Assembly: GCF_014779715.1 (NCBI RefSeq)
Contig: NZ_JACXYU010000002.1
Coordinates: 248,001 to 312,000, forward strand
DNA length: 64,000 nucleotides
Source of the DNA: Streptomyces chumphonensis
Lineage (GTDB): Bacteria; Actinomycetota; Actinomycetes; Streptomycetales; Streptomycetaceae
Direction: 5' to 3'
In this document: positions 52,785 through 60,835 of the stretch, piece after piece
Layout of the letters: every line of letters begins with the position of its first letter
Numbering within the stretch: position 1 is the first letter of the stretch
Made by a program: the position numbers and the translations under genes
The notes under the pieces: generated by a model
What the model saw: the letters and a program-made list of their open reading frames with translations, nothing else
Told to the model about the DNA's origin: nothing
Databases searched by the model: none

Positions 52785-53975
52785 TTGCCCGCCAGCCACG
52801 ACCTCGTCCTCTTCGGTGCGACCGGCTTCACCGGCCGGCTCACCGCCCGCTACCTGGCGCAGAACGCCCCCGGGGACTGCCGGTGGGCGCTCGCCGGACG
52901 CAACCGGGCCAAGCTGGCCGCCGTCCGCGAGGAGCTCACGGCCTCCTTCCCGCACTGCGCCGACCTGCCCCTGCTGGAGGCCGACGCCGCCGACCCGGCC
53001 GCGCTGCGCGCGCTGGCGGCCGACACGAAGGTCGTCATCACCACCGTCGGCCCCTACCTGCGCCACGGCGAGCCGCTCGTCGCCGCGTGCGCGGAGACCG
53101 GCACGGACTACGTGGACCTCAGCGGCGAGCCGGAGTTCGTCGACCGCATGTACGTCCGCCACGACGCGACGGCCCGGCGCACCGGGGCCCGCCTCGTCCA
53201 CGCCTGCGGCTTCGACTCCGTCCCGCACGACCTGGGCGTCCTGTTCACCGTCGGCCTGCTCCCCGAGGGCGTCCCGCTGTCCGTGGACGGCTACGTGTGG
53301 AGCAACGCGACGTTCTCCGGCGGCACGTTCGCCTCGGCGCTGGGCGCCTTCTCCCGAGGACCGCAGATGCTCCAGGCCGCGCGGGAACGCCGCCGGGCCG
53401 AGGCCCGGCCGGCCGGGCGCCGCGTCTCACTGCCGCTGGGGTCCGTGCGGCGCCAGGGCCTGCTGGGGGCCTGGGCGGTGCCCCTGCCGACGATCGACAC
53501 CCAGATCGTGGGCCGCTCCGCCGCCGCCCTGGAACGGTACGGGCCGCACTTCACCTACCGCCACGCGGTGAGGACGCGTTCGCTGCCGCTGGCCCTGGGC
53601 GGCATCGCCGGGGTGGCCGGGCTCGTCGGCCTGGCCCAGATCCCGCCCGCCCGGCGCTGGCTGTCGTCCCGGCTGGCGCCCGGTGAGGGCCCCGACGAGG
53701 CCCGCCGCGCCCGGAGCCGCTTCTCCGTGCGGTTCCTCGGCGAGGGGGGCGGCCGACGGGTGGCGACCGAGGTCCGCGGCGGCGACCCCGGCTACGACGA
53801 GACGGCGAAGATGCTCGCCGAGTCCGCTCTCTCGCTGGCCTTCGACGACCTTCCGGCGACCTCCGGCCAGGTCACGACGGCACAGGCGATGGGATCGGCG
53901 CTGACCGCACGGCTGCGGAAGGCGGGGCTGCAGTTCCGGGTGACGCACACGGGCGGGCCGGAGGCCGGGATCTGA
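52785..53975 (+). CDS. Saccharopine-dehydrogenase-family oxidoreductase (trans-acting enoyl reductase-like)
   Basis: A 396-residue Rossmann enzyme starting 'HDLVLFGATGFTGRLTARYLAQN', with 'WALAGRNRAKL', 'VVITTVGPYLRHGEPLVAAC' and 'YVDLSGEPEF'. A hydrophobic segment 'LPLALGGIAGVAGLVGLAQI' (about 265) may bind membrane. Mycobacterial relatives act as trans-acting enoyl reductases in lipid synthesis. The start is TTG 52785, supported by GAAGGAG at 52772-52778. No ATG is close by. Confidence 0.85.
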   Translation: MPASHDLVLFGATGFTGRLTARYLAQNAPGDCRWALAGRNRAKLAAVREELTASFPHCADLPLLEADAADPAALRALAADTKVVITTVGPYLRHGEPLVAACAETGTDYVDLSGEPEFVDRMYVRHDATARRTGARLVHACGFDSVPHDLGVLFTVGLLPEGVPLSVDGYVWSNATFSGGTFASALGAFSRGPQMLQAARERRRAEARPAGRRVSLPLGSVRRQGLLGAWAVPLPTIDTQIVGRSAAALERYGPHFTYRHAVRTRSLPLALGGIAGVAGLVGLAQIPPARRWLSSRLAPGEGPDEARRARSRFSVRFLGEGGGRRVATEVRGGDPGYDETAKMLAESALSLAFDDLPATSGQVTTAQAMGSALTARLRKAGLQFRVTHTGGPEAGI

Positions 53976-54009
53976 GACGGCGGCGGGGGCCGGGCGGACG
54001 CGCGCCCGG

Positions 54010-54717
54010 TCAGGCCCCCGCCACCGCGCGGGCGAGCGCCGCCCGGCACAGCCGGTCGGCCCGCCGCGTCGTCTCCGGCTGCCGGACGTCGCGGGCGAGG
54101 CGGAGGACGTGCGCGCAGGCGGCGTCCAACGTCACCCGGTGGCCGACGGAGACGTACACGGGCTTGACGCCGGCCCGCGTCCGCAGCGCCGCCCCGGCCA
54201 CCTCGCCCGTCGCGGGGTCCGTCAGGGCCGCCCGGGCTCCGCGCTCCGCGTCCAACGGGCCGTGCGCGAAGCCGAACGGGTTCTTCGCGACGCCGACCGA
54301 CGGCAGCCCCGTCAGCACGCCCAGGTGGCTGGCGAGCCCGAACCGGCGGGGGTGGGCGAGGCCGTAGCCGTCGCAGACGACGAGGTCGGGGACGCCGCGC
54401 AGCCGGTCGAGGGCCGCCAGCGCGGCGGGCAGTTCCCGGAACGCGAGCAGGCCGGGGAGATAGGGGAAGGGCACCGGACCCGCCGCCGTCGCCTCCTCGA
54501 CGACCTCCAGCGTGCCGCCGTCCAGGACCACCACGGCGGCCGCGACCGTGTCGCGCGCGTCGTCGTACGCGACGTCGACACCGGCGACCAGCGTGCCCGG
54601 CCGCCCCGGGGGCGGTGCCTCGTCGGCCACCACGACCCGTCCGCGCAGCTCGCCCTGGACGGCGACCGCCTCCTCGGCGGTGGCCGGGGTCGTGTGCCGC
54701 GCGGCGTAGCCGGTCAC
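54010..54717 (-). CDS. nfi: Endonuclease V
   Basis: A 235-residue repair nuclease acting at deaminated adenine (inosine). The metal Asp is in 'VAGVDVAYDD' (about 45), 'FRELPAALAALDRL', and the key 'DLVVCDGYGLAHPRRFGLASHLG' (about 112) followed by 'PSVGVAKN' with the catalytic Lys. The GTG start overlaps the DUF1707 gene stop. Confidence 0.92.
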   Translation of the reverse strand: MTGYAARHTTPATAEEAVAVQGELRGRVVVADEAPPPGRPGTLVAGVDVAYDDARDTVAAAVVVLDGGTLEVVEEATAAGPVPFPYLPGLLAFRELPAALAALDRLRGVPDLVVCDGYGLAHPRRFGLASHLGVLTGLPSVGVAKNPFGFAHGPLDAERGARAALTDPATGEVAGAALRTRAGVKPVYVSVGHRVTLDAACAHVLRLARDVRQPETTRRADRLCRAALARAVAGA

Positions 54718-55361
54718 GTGCCGGGCGAGGCGCCGCCGGGCAGGCCCTTGCGCTCCCCGCCGGGGCTCTGGAGCGGCTTGCGTTCCACGGACACACCGCC
54801 CCAGAAGGCCAGGCCCGTGACCCTGACCCGGACGGCGCCCGGGGTCCCCCCGCCCGTCGCGGAGTGGTCGAAGCCGCCCATGATGCCGACGCCCCCCACC
54901 GTGACCTCGGCGTCGGGCGGGACGACGATCTGCACCCCGCCCATCACGGCGGTGGCGCGGATGACGATCTCGCGGTCCTCGAAGCGGGCCTCGCGCAGAT
55001 CGATCTCCCCGCCGCCCCACACCGCGACGGCGGTGAACGTGCGCGGCGCGACCCAGCGGCCCTTGCGGACGAACGCCCCCATCAGGGCGAAGCCGCCCCG
55101 CGAACTGGCCGTGCCGCCGAACCGGTCGGCCCAGCCGTCCGCCGCGCGCGGGGCCGGGGACGCCGCACGGTGGTCGGCCTGGGGCAGGTCCGCCACGAGC
55201 GGCACGAGTTCGCCCCGGGTGCGGGCGCGGTACGCGGCGTCGAGGCGTTCGCCGAACTCGTCGGTGTCGAGGCGGCCGTCGGCGAGGGCGTCCCGCAGCA
55301 CCTCGGCGATCTCGTCCCGTTCCGCATCCGAAGCCCGCACGTCGGGCAGTTCTCCGTCCAT
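54714..55361 (-). CDS. DUF1707 (SHOCT-like) protein with LiaF-like C-terminus
   Basis: A 215-residue protein with 'VRASDAERDEIAEVLRDALADGRLDTDEFGERLDAAYRART', the DUF1707 signature, followed by a beta-rich region 'VMGGVQIVVPPDAEVTVGGVGIMGGFD', similar to the cell-wall-active antibiotic response (DUF2154/LiaF) domain. No membrane segment is clear. It may sense or respond to envelope stress; unproven. It is coupled to nfi by a 4-bp overlap. Confidence 0.85.
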   Translation of the reverse strand: MDGELPDVRASDAERDEIAEVLRDALADGRLDTDEFGERLDAAYRARTRGELVPLVADLPQADHRAASPAPRAADGWADRFGGTASSRGGFALMGAFVRKGRWVAPRTFTAVAVWGGGEIDLREARFEDREIVIRATAVMGGVQIVVPPDAEVTVGGVGIMGGFDHSATGGGTPGAVRVRVTGLAFWGGVSVERKPLQSPGGERKGLPGGASPGT

Positions 55362-55446
55362 GGGCGGCAGCCTACGCACCGGACCCGGCCGGGCGCAGCG
55401 CCACCCGTCCCAGCACCCGGGCGTACACCGGGGGTTGCCCCCGCGG

Positions 55447-55755
55447 TCACCGCAGCAGGACGGCGAGGACGGCGACCGCCAGGCCGCCGCCGAGGACCGC
55501 GGTGGCCACGCGGGTGCGGCCCAGACGGCTCAGCACGATGGCCGTGCCGGACAGGATCAGCGCCACGCCGTAGAGCCCGAGCGTCAGGAGCGAGGGCTCG
55601 GCGGCGAAGCGGACGCCCATGGTGACGGCCACGGCGAGCATCACGACGGCGGCGGCGACCCCGCGCACGAGGCGGGCCTGTCGGGGGGTCAGAGCGCCGG
55701 TGGGGCGCCCCGGGCCTGCGGAGGTGGTCGCGTCGTTCTCGCCGAGTGCGGTCAT
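55447..55755 (-). CDS. Small integral membrane protein
   Basis: A 102-residue hypothetical protein with three hydrophobic segments (about 31-48, 54-72, 82-101) after a polar N-terminus. No family recognised. Lies between the DUF1707 gene and the divergent drrA-like gene. Confidence 0.7.
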   Translation of the reverse strand: MTALGENDATTSAGPGRPTGALTPRQARLVRGVAAAVVMLAVAVTMGVRFAAEPSLLTLGLYGVALILSGTAIVLSRLGRTRVATAVLGGGLAVAVLAVLLR

Positions 55756-55983
55756 GCACAGGAGCGTAATGCTTTGCCCAACGCCTCCGCGCACCCGTCC
55801 GGAGGCGTGCCGCGCTCCGCGGCCCGGGGGCGTTGTCAGTGGCGACCGGCAGGATGAGCGATGGCCCTCACCCCGGCTGCGGCCCGGCGGGCGGCGGCGC
55901 GCGGAGCAGCGCGTCGGCCGACCGATGAGAAACGGCCGTGGCGACCGTCGGAACCTTCGGCAACGTTTTACGGAAGCGAGCGG

Positions 55984-57048
55984 ATGATGACAGCACTTGA
56001 CCGAACGGGGCGCACCACGCGGCGTGCGGGCCCGGGCGGAGGCCCGGCCATCGAGACCTCCGGCCTGGTGAAGACCTTCGGGGAGACCCGCGCGGTGGAC
56101 GGCATCGACCTCACCGTCCCGGCGGGCACGGTCTACGGCGTCCTCGGGCCCAACGGCGCGGGGAAGACGACGACGGTGCGGATGCTCGCCACCCTGCTCA
56201 AGCCCGACGGCGGCGAGGCCCGCGTCTTCGGGCACGACGTCCTGCACGAGGCCGACACCGTGCGCGGCCTGGTGAGCCTGACCGGGCAGTACGCCTCGGT
56301 CGACGAGGATCTGACCGGCACCGAGAACCTCGTGCTGCTCGGCCGGCTGCTGGGGCACGGCAAGCGCGCCGCCCGGGAGCGATCGGGCCAGTTGCTGGAG
56401 GCGTTCGGGCTGAGCGAGGCCGCCGGGCGGCAGGTGAAGAACTACTCGGGCGGCATGCGTCGCCGCATCGACATCGCCGCGAGCATCCTCAACACACCCG
56501 ACCTGCTGTTCCTGGACGAGCCGACGACCGGCCTCGACCCCCGCAGCCGCAACCAGGTGTGGGAGATCGTGCGGGCCGTCGTCGCCCAGGGGACGACGGT
56601 CCTGCTGACGACGCAGTACCTCGACGAGGCGGACCAGCTGGCCTCCCGCATCGCCGTGATCGACAAGGGCACCGTCATCGCCGAGGGCACCAAGGGGGAG
56701 CTGAAGGCGTCCGTGGGCGGCGGCACCGTCCACCTGCGGCTGCGTGAGGCCGAGCAGCGCGAGAAGGCGGCCCACGTGCTGTCGGGCGTGCTCGGCGTCC
56801 AGGCGGCGCTCGACCCGGACCCGCTGGCGCTCACCGCCCGGGTGGGCGACGGCGGGCGGGGCGCGGCCGAGCAGGCGGGCCGGGTGCTGGCGGAGCTGGC
56901 GCAGCACGGCATCGTCGTCGACAACTTCTCACTCGGCCAGCCGAGCCTGGACGAGGTGTTCCTCGCCCTCACCGACCGCACGACCGCCCCGCGCACGAGC
57001 GCGGAGGACCGGAACGGCCGGAAGAACCAGAAGGAGGCCGTGGCATGA
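55984..57048 (+). CDS. Daunorubicin-resistance-type ABC ATPase (DrrA-like)
   Basis: A 354-residue ATPase with Walker A '[18 protein letters not shown]' (about 51), signature '[15 protein letters not shown]' and Walker B '[16 protein letters not shown]'. The C-terminal '[12 protein letters not shown]' and '[20 protein letters not shown]' region is typical of the DrrA branch. It energises export of a hydrophobic drug or lipid with the overlapping permease. ATG 55984 is preceded by GGAAGCGAGCGG; a longer frame from 55861 is possible but Ala/Arg-rich and unlikely. Confidence 0.92.
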   Translation: MMTALDRTGRTTRRAGPGGGPAIETSGLVKTFGETRAVDGIDLTVPAGTVYGVLGPNGAGKTTTVRMLATLLKPDGGEARVFGHDVLHEADTVRGLVSLTGQYASVDEDLTGTENLVLLGRLLGHGKRAARERSGQLLEAFGLSEAAGRQVKNYSGGMRRRIDIAASILNTPDLLFLDEPTTGLDPRSRNQVWEIVRAVVAQGTTVLLTTQYLDEADQLASRIAVIDKGTVIAEGTKGELKASVGGGTVHLRLREAEQREKAAHVLSGVLGVQAALDPDPLALTARVGDGGRGAAEQAGRVLAELAQHGIVVDNFSLGQPSLDEVFLALTDRTTAPRTSAEDRNGRKNQKEAVA

Positions 57049-57899
57049 GCGCCCCCGCACCCACCGCGCCGCAGGACGCGGAGCTGGCCCCGGTCACCGC
57101 CGAGAGCCTCTCCGCGCTCCTCATCAGCACCGAGCGTCCGCCGCGCCCGAGCGGATGGGCGACGTCCATGGCGTTCGGCCGGCGGGCCGTGCTGAAGATC
57201 AAGCACGTCCCGGAGCAGCTGTTCGACGTCACGGCGTTCCCGATCATGATGGTGCTGATGTACACGTACCTCTTCGGAGGTGCGCTGGCCGGGTCGCCCA
57301 CGGAGTACCTGCAAGGGCTGCTGCCGGGCATCCTGGTGATGAGCATCGTGATGATCACCATGTACACCGGTGTCGCGGTCAACATCGACATCGACAAGGG
57401 CGTGTTCGACCGGTTCCGCACCCTGCCGATCTGGCGCCCCTCCCCCATGGTCGGCTACCTCCTGGGCGACATGCTCCGGTACGCCATAGGGTCGGCGGTC
57501 ATGCTGACGGTCGGGCTGATCATGGGCTTCCGGCCGGAGGGCGGCGTCACCGGTGTGCTGGCCGGCGTCGCGCTGCTGATCGTCTTCTCGTTCTGCTTCT
57601 CCTGGGTGTGGACGATGTTCGGCCTGCTGCTGCGCACCGAGAAGTCGGTCATGGGCGTCAGCATGATGGTGCTCTTCCCGCTGACGTTCCTCAGCAACAT
57701 CTTCGTCGACCCGGCGACGATGCCCGGGTGGCTCCAGGCGTTCGTGCACAACAGCCCGGTCACCCACCTGACGTCCGCCGTGCGCGGGCTGATGGCGGGC
57801 GACTGGCCCGCCGACGAGATCGCCTGGTCCCTCGGGTGGGCGGGGGCCATCTGCGTCGTCTTCGGAACGGTGACGATGCGCCTCTACAACCGGAAGTAG
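57045..57899 (+). CDS. ABC-2 permease (DrrB-like)
   Basis: A 284-residue permease with six hydrophobic segments and the ABC-2 signature '[28 protein letters not shown]'. Preceded by a 40-residue polar N-terminus. Start overlaps the ATPase stop (ATGA), so the pair is co-translated. The transported substrate is unknown. No regulator is adjacent. Confidence 0.92.
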   Translation: MSAPAPTAPQDAELAPVTAESLSALLISTERPPRPSGWATSMAFGRRAVLKIKHVPEQLFDVTAFPIMMVLMYTYLFGGALAGSPTEYLQGLLPGILVMSIVMITMYTGVAVNIDIDKGVFDRFRTLPIWRPSPMVGYLLGDMLRYAIGSAVMLTVGLIMGFRPEGGVTGVLAGVALLIVFSFCFSWVWTMFGLLLRTEKSVMGVSMMVLFPLTFLSNIFVDPATMPGWLQAFVHNSPVTHLTSAVRGLMAGDWPADEIAWSLGWAGAICVVFGTVTMRLYNRK

Positions 57900-57903
57900 G
57901 CGT

Positions 57904-57935
57904 CGTCCCGCCGCGCGAGGTGCCGGGGCGGGACG
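57904..57935 (+). terminator. Terminator after the DrrAB-like pair
   Basis: Arms CGTCCCGCC (57904-57912) and GGCGGGACG (57927-57935), 4 bp after the stop. Confidence 0.65.
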
Positions 57936-57954
57936 GCTGCGCGACACTGGGCGC

Positions 57955-58821
57955 ATGCCCGAACTGCCCGAGGTGGCGGCGCTCCGCGACGTCCTGGCCG
58001 ACCGCCTCACCGGTCGGACCGTGGCCACGGTCCGACCGGTGGCGGTCAGCGTCCTGAAGACGTTCGACCCGCCGGTCACCGCCCTGGAGGGGGCGACGTT
58101 CACCGGTGTCGCCCGGCACGGCAAGTTCCTCGACCTCGTCGCCGGGGACCTGCACCTCGTCGTTCACCTGGCACGGGCCGGCTGGCTGCGCTGGCACGAC
58201 AGCGTGCCGCAGACCCCGCCACGGCCCGGCCGGGGCCCGCTGGCGCTGCGGCTCCGGCTCGCGGGGGCCGACCGGTCCGGGTTCGACCTGACCGAGGCGG
58301 GATCCCGCAAACGGCTCGCGGTCTACGTCGTCCGCGACCCGGCCGACGTCCCCGGCGTCGCCCGGCTCGGTCCGGATCCGCTCGCCCCCGGCTTCGACCT
58401 GACGGCCTTCCGGGAACTCCTGGCGGGCCGGCGGCACCGGATCAAGGGCGTCCTGCGCGACCAGAGCGTCATCGCGGGCATCGGCAACGCCTACTCGGAC
58501 GAGATCCTGCACGCGGCCCGCATGTCCCCCTACCGGCTCGCCGCCGACCTCTCGCAGGACGAGACCGCGACGCTGTACGAGGCGATGGGCACCACCCTGC
58601 GGGACGCCGTCGAGCGGGCCCGAGGGCTGGCGGCCGGGGAGCTGAAGGCGGAGAAGAGGCTCGGCCTGCGGGTCCACGGACGCACCGGCGAGCCGTGCCC
58701 GGTGTGCGGCGAGCCGATCCGGGAGGTGTCGTTCGCCGACTCCTCCCTCCAGTACTGCCCGCGCTGCCAGACCGGCGGCCGGGTGCTGGCCGACCGCCGC
58801 ATGTCGCGGCTGCTCAAATAG
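57955..58821 (+). CDS. Fpg/Nei-family DNA glycosylase with unusual zinc finger
   Basis: A 288-residue base-excision repair enzyme. N-terminal MPELPE provides the catalytic Pro/Glu, Lys is in 'RHGKFLDLV' (about 58), and the helix-two-turn-helix is 'GIGNAYSDEILHAARMSP'. The zinc finger CPVC...CPRC is present. The Arg that normally precedes the second CxxC pair (GRxTxxC pattern) is replaced: here 'ADSSLQYCPRC'. That Arg contacts the flipped base pair, so substrate range may differ from Fpg. The family has several actinobacterial branches. Confidence 0.9.
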   Translation: MPELPEVAALRDVLADRLTGRTVATVRPVAVSVLKTFDPPVTALEGATFTGVARHGKFLDLVAGDLHLVVHLARAGWLRWHDSVPQTPPRPGRGPLALRLRLAGADRSGFDLTEAGSRKRLAVYVVRDPADVPGVARLGPDPLAPGFDLTAFRELLAGRRHRIKGVLRDQSVIAGIGNAYSDEILHAARMSPYRLAADLSQDETATLYEAMGTTLRDAVERARGLAAGELKAEKRLGLRVHGRTGEPCPVCGEPIREVSFADSSLQYCPRCQTGGRVLADRRMSRLLK

Positions 58822-58840
58822 GCGCGCCGCGCGCGGGCGA

Positions 58841-58873
58841 GATCCCCCGGAGCCTGACCGTCTCCGGGGGATC
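58841..58873. terminator. Bidirectional terminator
   Basis: A perfect 12-bp stem GATCCCCCGGAG/CTCCGGGGGATC with a 9-base loop between convergent genes. Confidence 0.9.
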
Positions 58874-58890
58874 GGGCGCGGGGACGGCCG

Positions 58891-59586
58891 CTACGACCGG
58901 CCGCGTGCGGAACGCCGCTTCCAGTACACCGCGCCACCGGCGCTGGCCAGCAGCAGGGCGCTGCCGCCGAGGAGGGCGGCGGTGTCGGTGCCCTCGAAGG
59001 CGCCCCCCACACCGGTGCGGACGGGTCCGCTCGGGTGGGTCGGGTGGTGCGTGGGCTGCCCGTCGTGCGGGGGTTGCCCGTGGTGCGTGGGCTGCCCGTG
59101 GTGCGTCGGTTGCGGCGAACCGGTCGGCCGCGGCGAGTGCGTCGGCCGCGGCGAACGCCTCGGCCCCTCCGCCTCCCGGTCGACCTCGAAGCTCGCCGCC
59201 CACGGCTCACCGCCCGGACAGGTGCCGTCCACGCCCCACGTCGAGACGCGCCCGACGGGGTTCGGTCCCCGCTCCGAGAAGACGTCGGGACCGGCGACCT
59301 TCGCCGTCCCCCGGTAGACGGGTCCGCCCTCCCCGTCGCCGGACTCCCGCCCGTCGACGCGGCGCAGCGTGACCGTTCCCCTGGCCAGCGCCTGCGAACT
59401 CGCCTTGATGCCGCCTGGGATGCTCCCGTCGGTGGGACCGCAGTCGACGGAGAGGGTGAGGGTGCCGCCCGGCGCGCTACGCCGGGGCGTGACCTCGGCG
59501 TCGGCGGCGTACGCGGGGGCGGCTGTCGCGGCTATGAGGCAGGCCGTGCCCGCCAGCGTCGCGGGCACCAGGCGCAAGGGGCGCAT
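58891..59586 (-). CDS. Secreted, membrane-anchored Pro/His-rich repeat protein
   Basis: A 231-residue protein with a signal peptide (residues 1-27, ends PAYA). A beta-rich extracellular domain (30-140) includes two Cys ('VDCGPTDG', 'DGTCPGG'). Residues about 143-185 form low-complexity repeats of the types SPRPT and QPTHHGQ. A C-terminal membrane helix with a basic tail (KRRSARGRS) follows. No LPxTG-type sortase signal is seen. Function unknown; the His-rich repeats could bind metal. Confidence 0.8.
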   Translation of the reverse strand: MRPLRLVPATLAGTACLIAATAAPAYAADAEVTPRRSAPGGTLTLSVDCGPTDGSIPGGIKASSQALARGTVTLRRVDGRESGDGEGGPVYRGTAKVAGPDVFSERGPNPVGRVSTWGVDGTCPGGEPWAASFEVDREAEGPRRSPRPTHSPRPTGSPQPTHHGQPTHHGQPPHDGQPTHHPTHPSGPVRTGVGGAFEGTDTAALLGGSALLLASAGGAVYWKRRSARGRS

Positions 59587-59756
59587 CGGGGGTACTCCAG
59601 GGTTCCCGGGCGGGGCCGCTGCGGACCGTTCCGCACACACGTTGACCACGCACCGTCACGCATGACGCTAGATCCGTGAGGAGGGGCACGCACCTCGCGC
59701 ACGCCCATCCGGGGCCGACACGCCGGTGGCCGTCCCACGGCTCCGCCGCGGCGCCC

Positions 59757-60659
59757 CTAGTGGTCCGGCGGCGGCACCACCGCGATCGGGCAGCGGGCGT
59801 GCAGCAGGACGGCGTTCGACACCGAGCCGACGAACATCCCCGCGTGCCGCAGCCGGTGGCGATGCCGTCCGACGACGACGAGGTCGGCCGCGTCGGAGGC
59901 GTCGACCAGCCGTCCGGCCGCGTCGCCCGGCGCCACGACCCAGTCGACGTCGACCTCCGAGGCGCGGCCCCGCGTGGCGTGCTCCAACCGCTCCCGCTGC
60001 TCCTGCCCCGTCTCCCGGGCGATCTGCGGCCCCTCGGGGTCGGTCAGGTCCATCTGCGGCGCGCCGAGCAGGGTCAGCGTGGAGAACGGAACCGGGTAGG
60101 TCGTGACGACCTGGAGCTGTGCGCCGCGCAGCAGCGCTTCCCGGAAGGCGAAGTCCACGACCGCGTCCACCGTCTCCTGCGGCTCCAGGCCGAGGACGAC
60201 GCGCCCGACGGGCTCGGCCACGGCGCCGCGGCCACGCTCGTGGTGCGGCACGACCACGACGGGGCAGCCCGCGTGCACCGCGCAGGCCCGTCCGTTGGAC
60301 CCGAGCAGCAGGCTGGCGAAACCGCCCCGCCCCCGTGAGCCCAACACCAGCAACCGGCCCTGCCCGCCCAGCTCCGGCAGGGCGGCGGAGGGGGTGCCGC
60401 TGAGCGTGGTGAAGCGGGTCTCCGGCATCCCCTCCCGGCCCGCGAGGCGCTCGCGGACGCCGTCGAGCACCGGGTCCTCGACGGCGGGGGGCGCGGTGGG
60501 GGGCGGCTCGGGAGCGCCGTGGATGTTGGGCGGCCAGGGCCACACGTGCGCCACGAGCAGCTCGGCGCCGTGCAGCCGGGCGGCCTGCACGGCCCAGTCC
60601 AGGGCCCGCAGGCTCGGCTCGGACCCGTCGACGGCCGCGATGACCGGCAATCCGCCCAT
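59757..60659 (-). CDS. Two-domain universal stress protein
   Basis: A 300-residue protein of two UspA domains (about 1-140 and 150-298). The first ATP-binding motif fits G-x2-G-x9-GS ('GSRGRGGFASLLLGSN', about 114). The second reads 'GRHRHRLRHAGMFVGSVSN', with the second Gly lost, so only the first domain looks ATP-competent. Known Usp pairs are induced by oxygen limitation or dormancy in actinobacteria. ATG 60659. Confidence 0.9.
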   Translation of the reverse strand: MGGLPVIAAVDGSEPSLRALDWAVQAARLHGAELLVAHVWPWPPNIHGAPEPPPTAPPAVEDPVLDGVRERLAGREGMPETRFTTLSGTPSAALPELGGQGRLLVLGSRGRGGFASLLLGSNGRACAVHAGCPVVVVPHHERGRGAVAEPVGRVVLGLEPQETVDAVVDFAFREALLRGAQLQVVTTYPVPFSTLTLLGAPQMDLTDPEGPQIARETGQEQRERLEHATRGRASEVDVDWVVAPGDAAGRLVDASDAADLVVVGRHRHRLRHAGMFVGSVSNAVLLHARCPIAVVPPPDH

Positions 60660-60835
60660 GGCACCGGGCTCCCTTCTCCCCGCTCCCTCACCGTCTCCAG
60701 GGTCCACCCGTGCGGCGGTCGCGTCGAGCCCCGCATGGGCCGCCCGGGTGAGCGCGGGCCGTCCGCGCGGGGTACCTCCACCGGTGACCGCGCGGTAACT
60801 TACCCGGACGTCGAGAACCAGCGGAGGTGCCGGGC

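Noticed and set aside
60795..60806. GGTAACTTACC palindrome before the FAD oxidase gene, considered as another TetR box
   Set aside because: The half-sites are in the opposite order (GTAA before TTAC) and spaced by one base, unlike the TTAC-N6-GTAA boxes.
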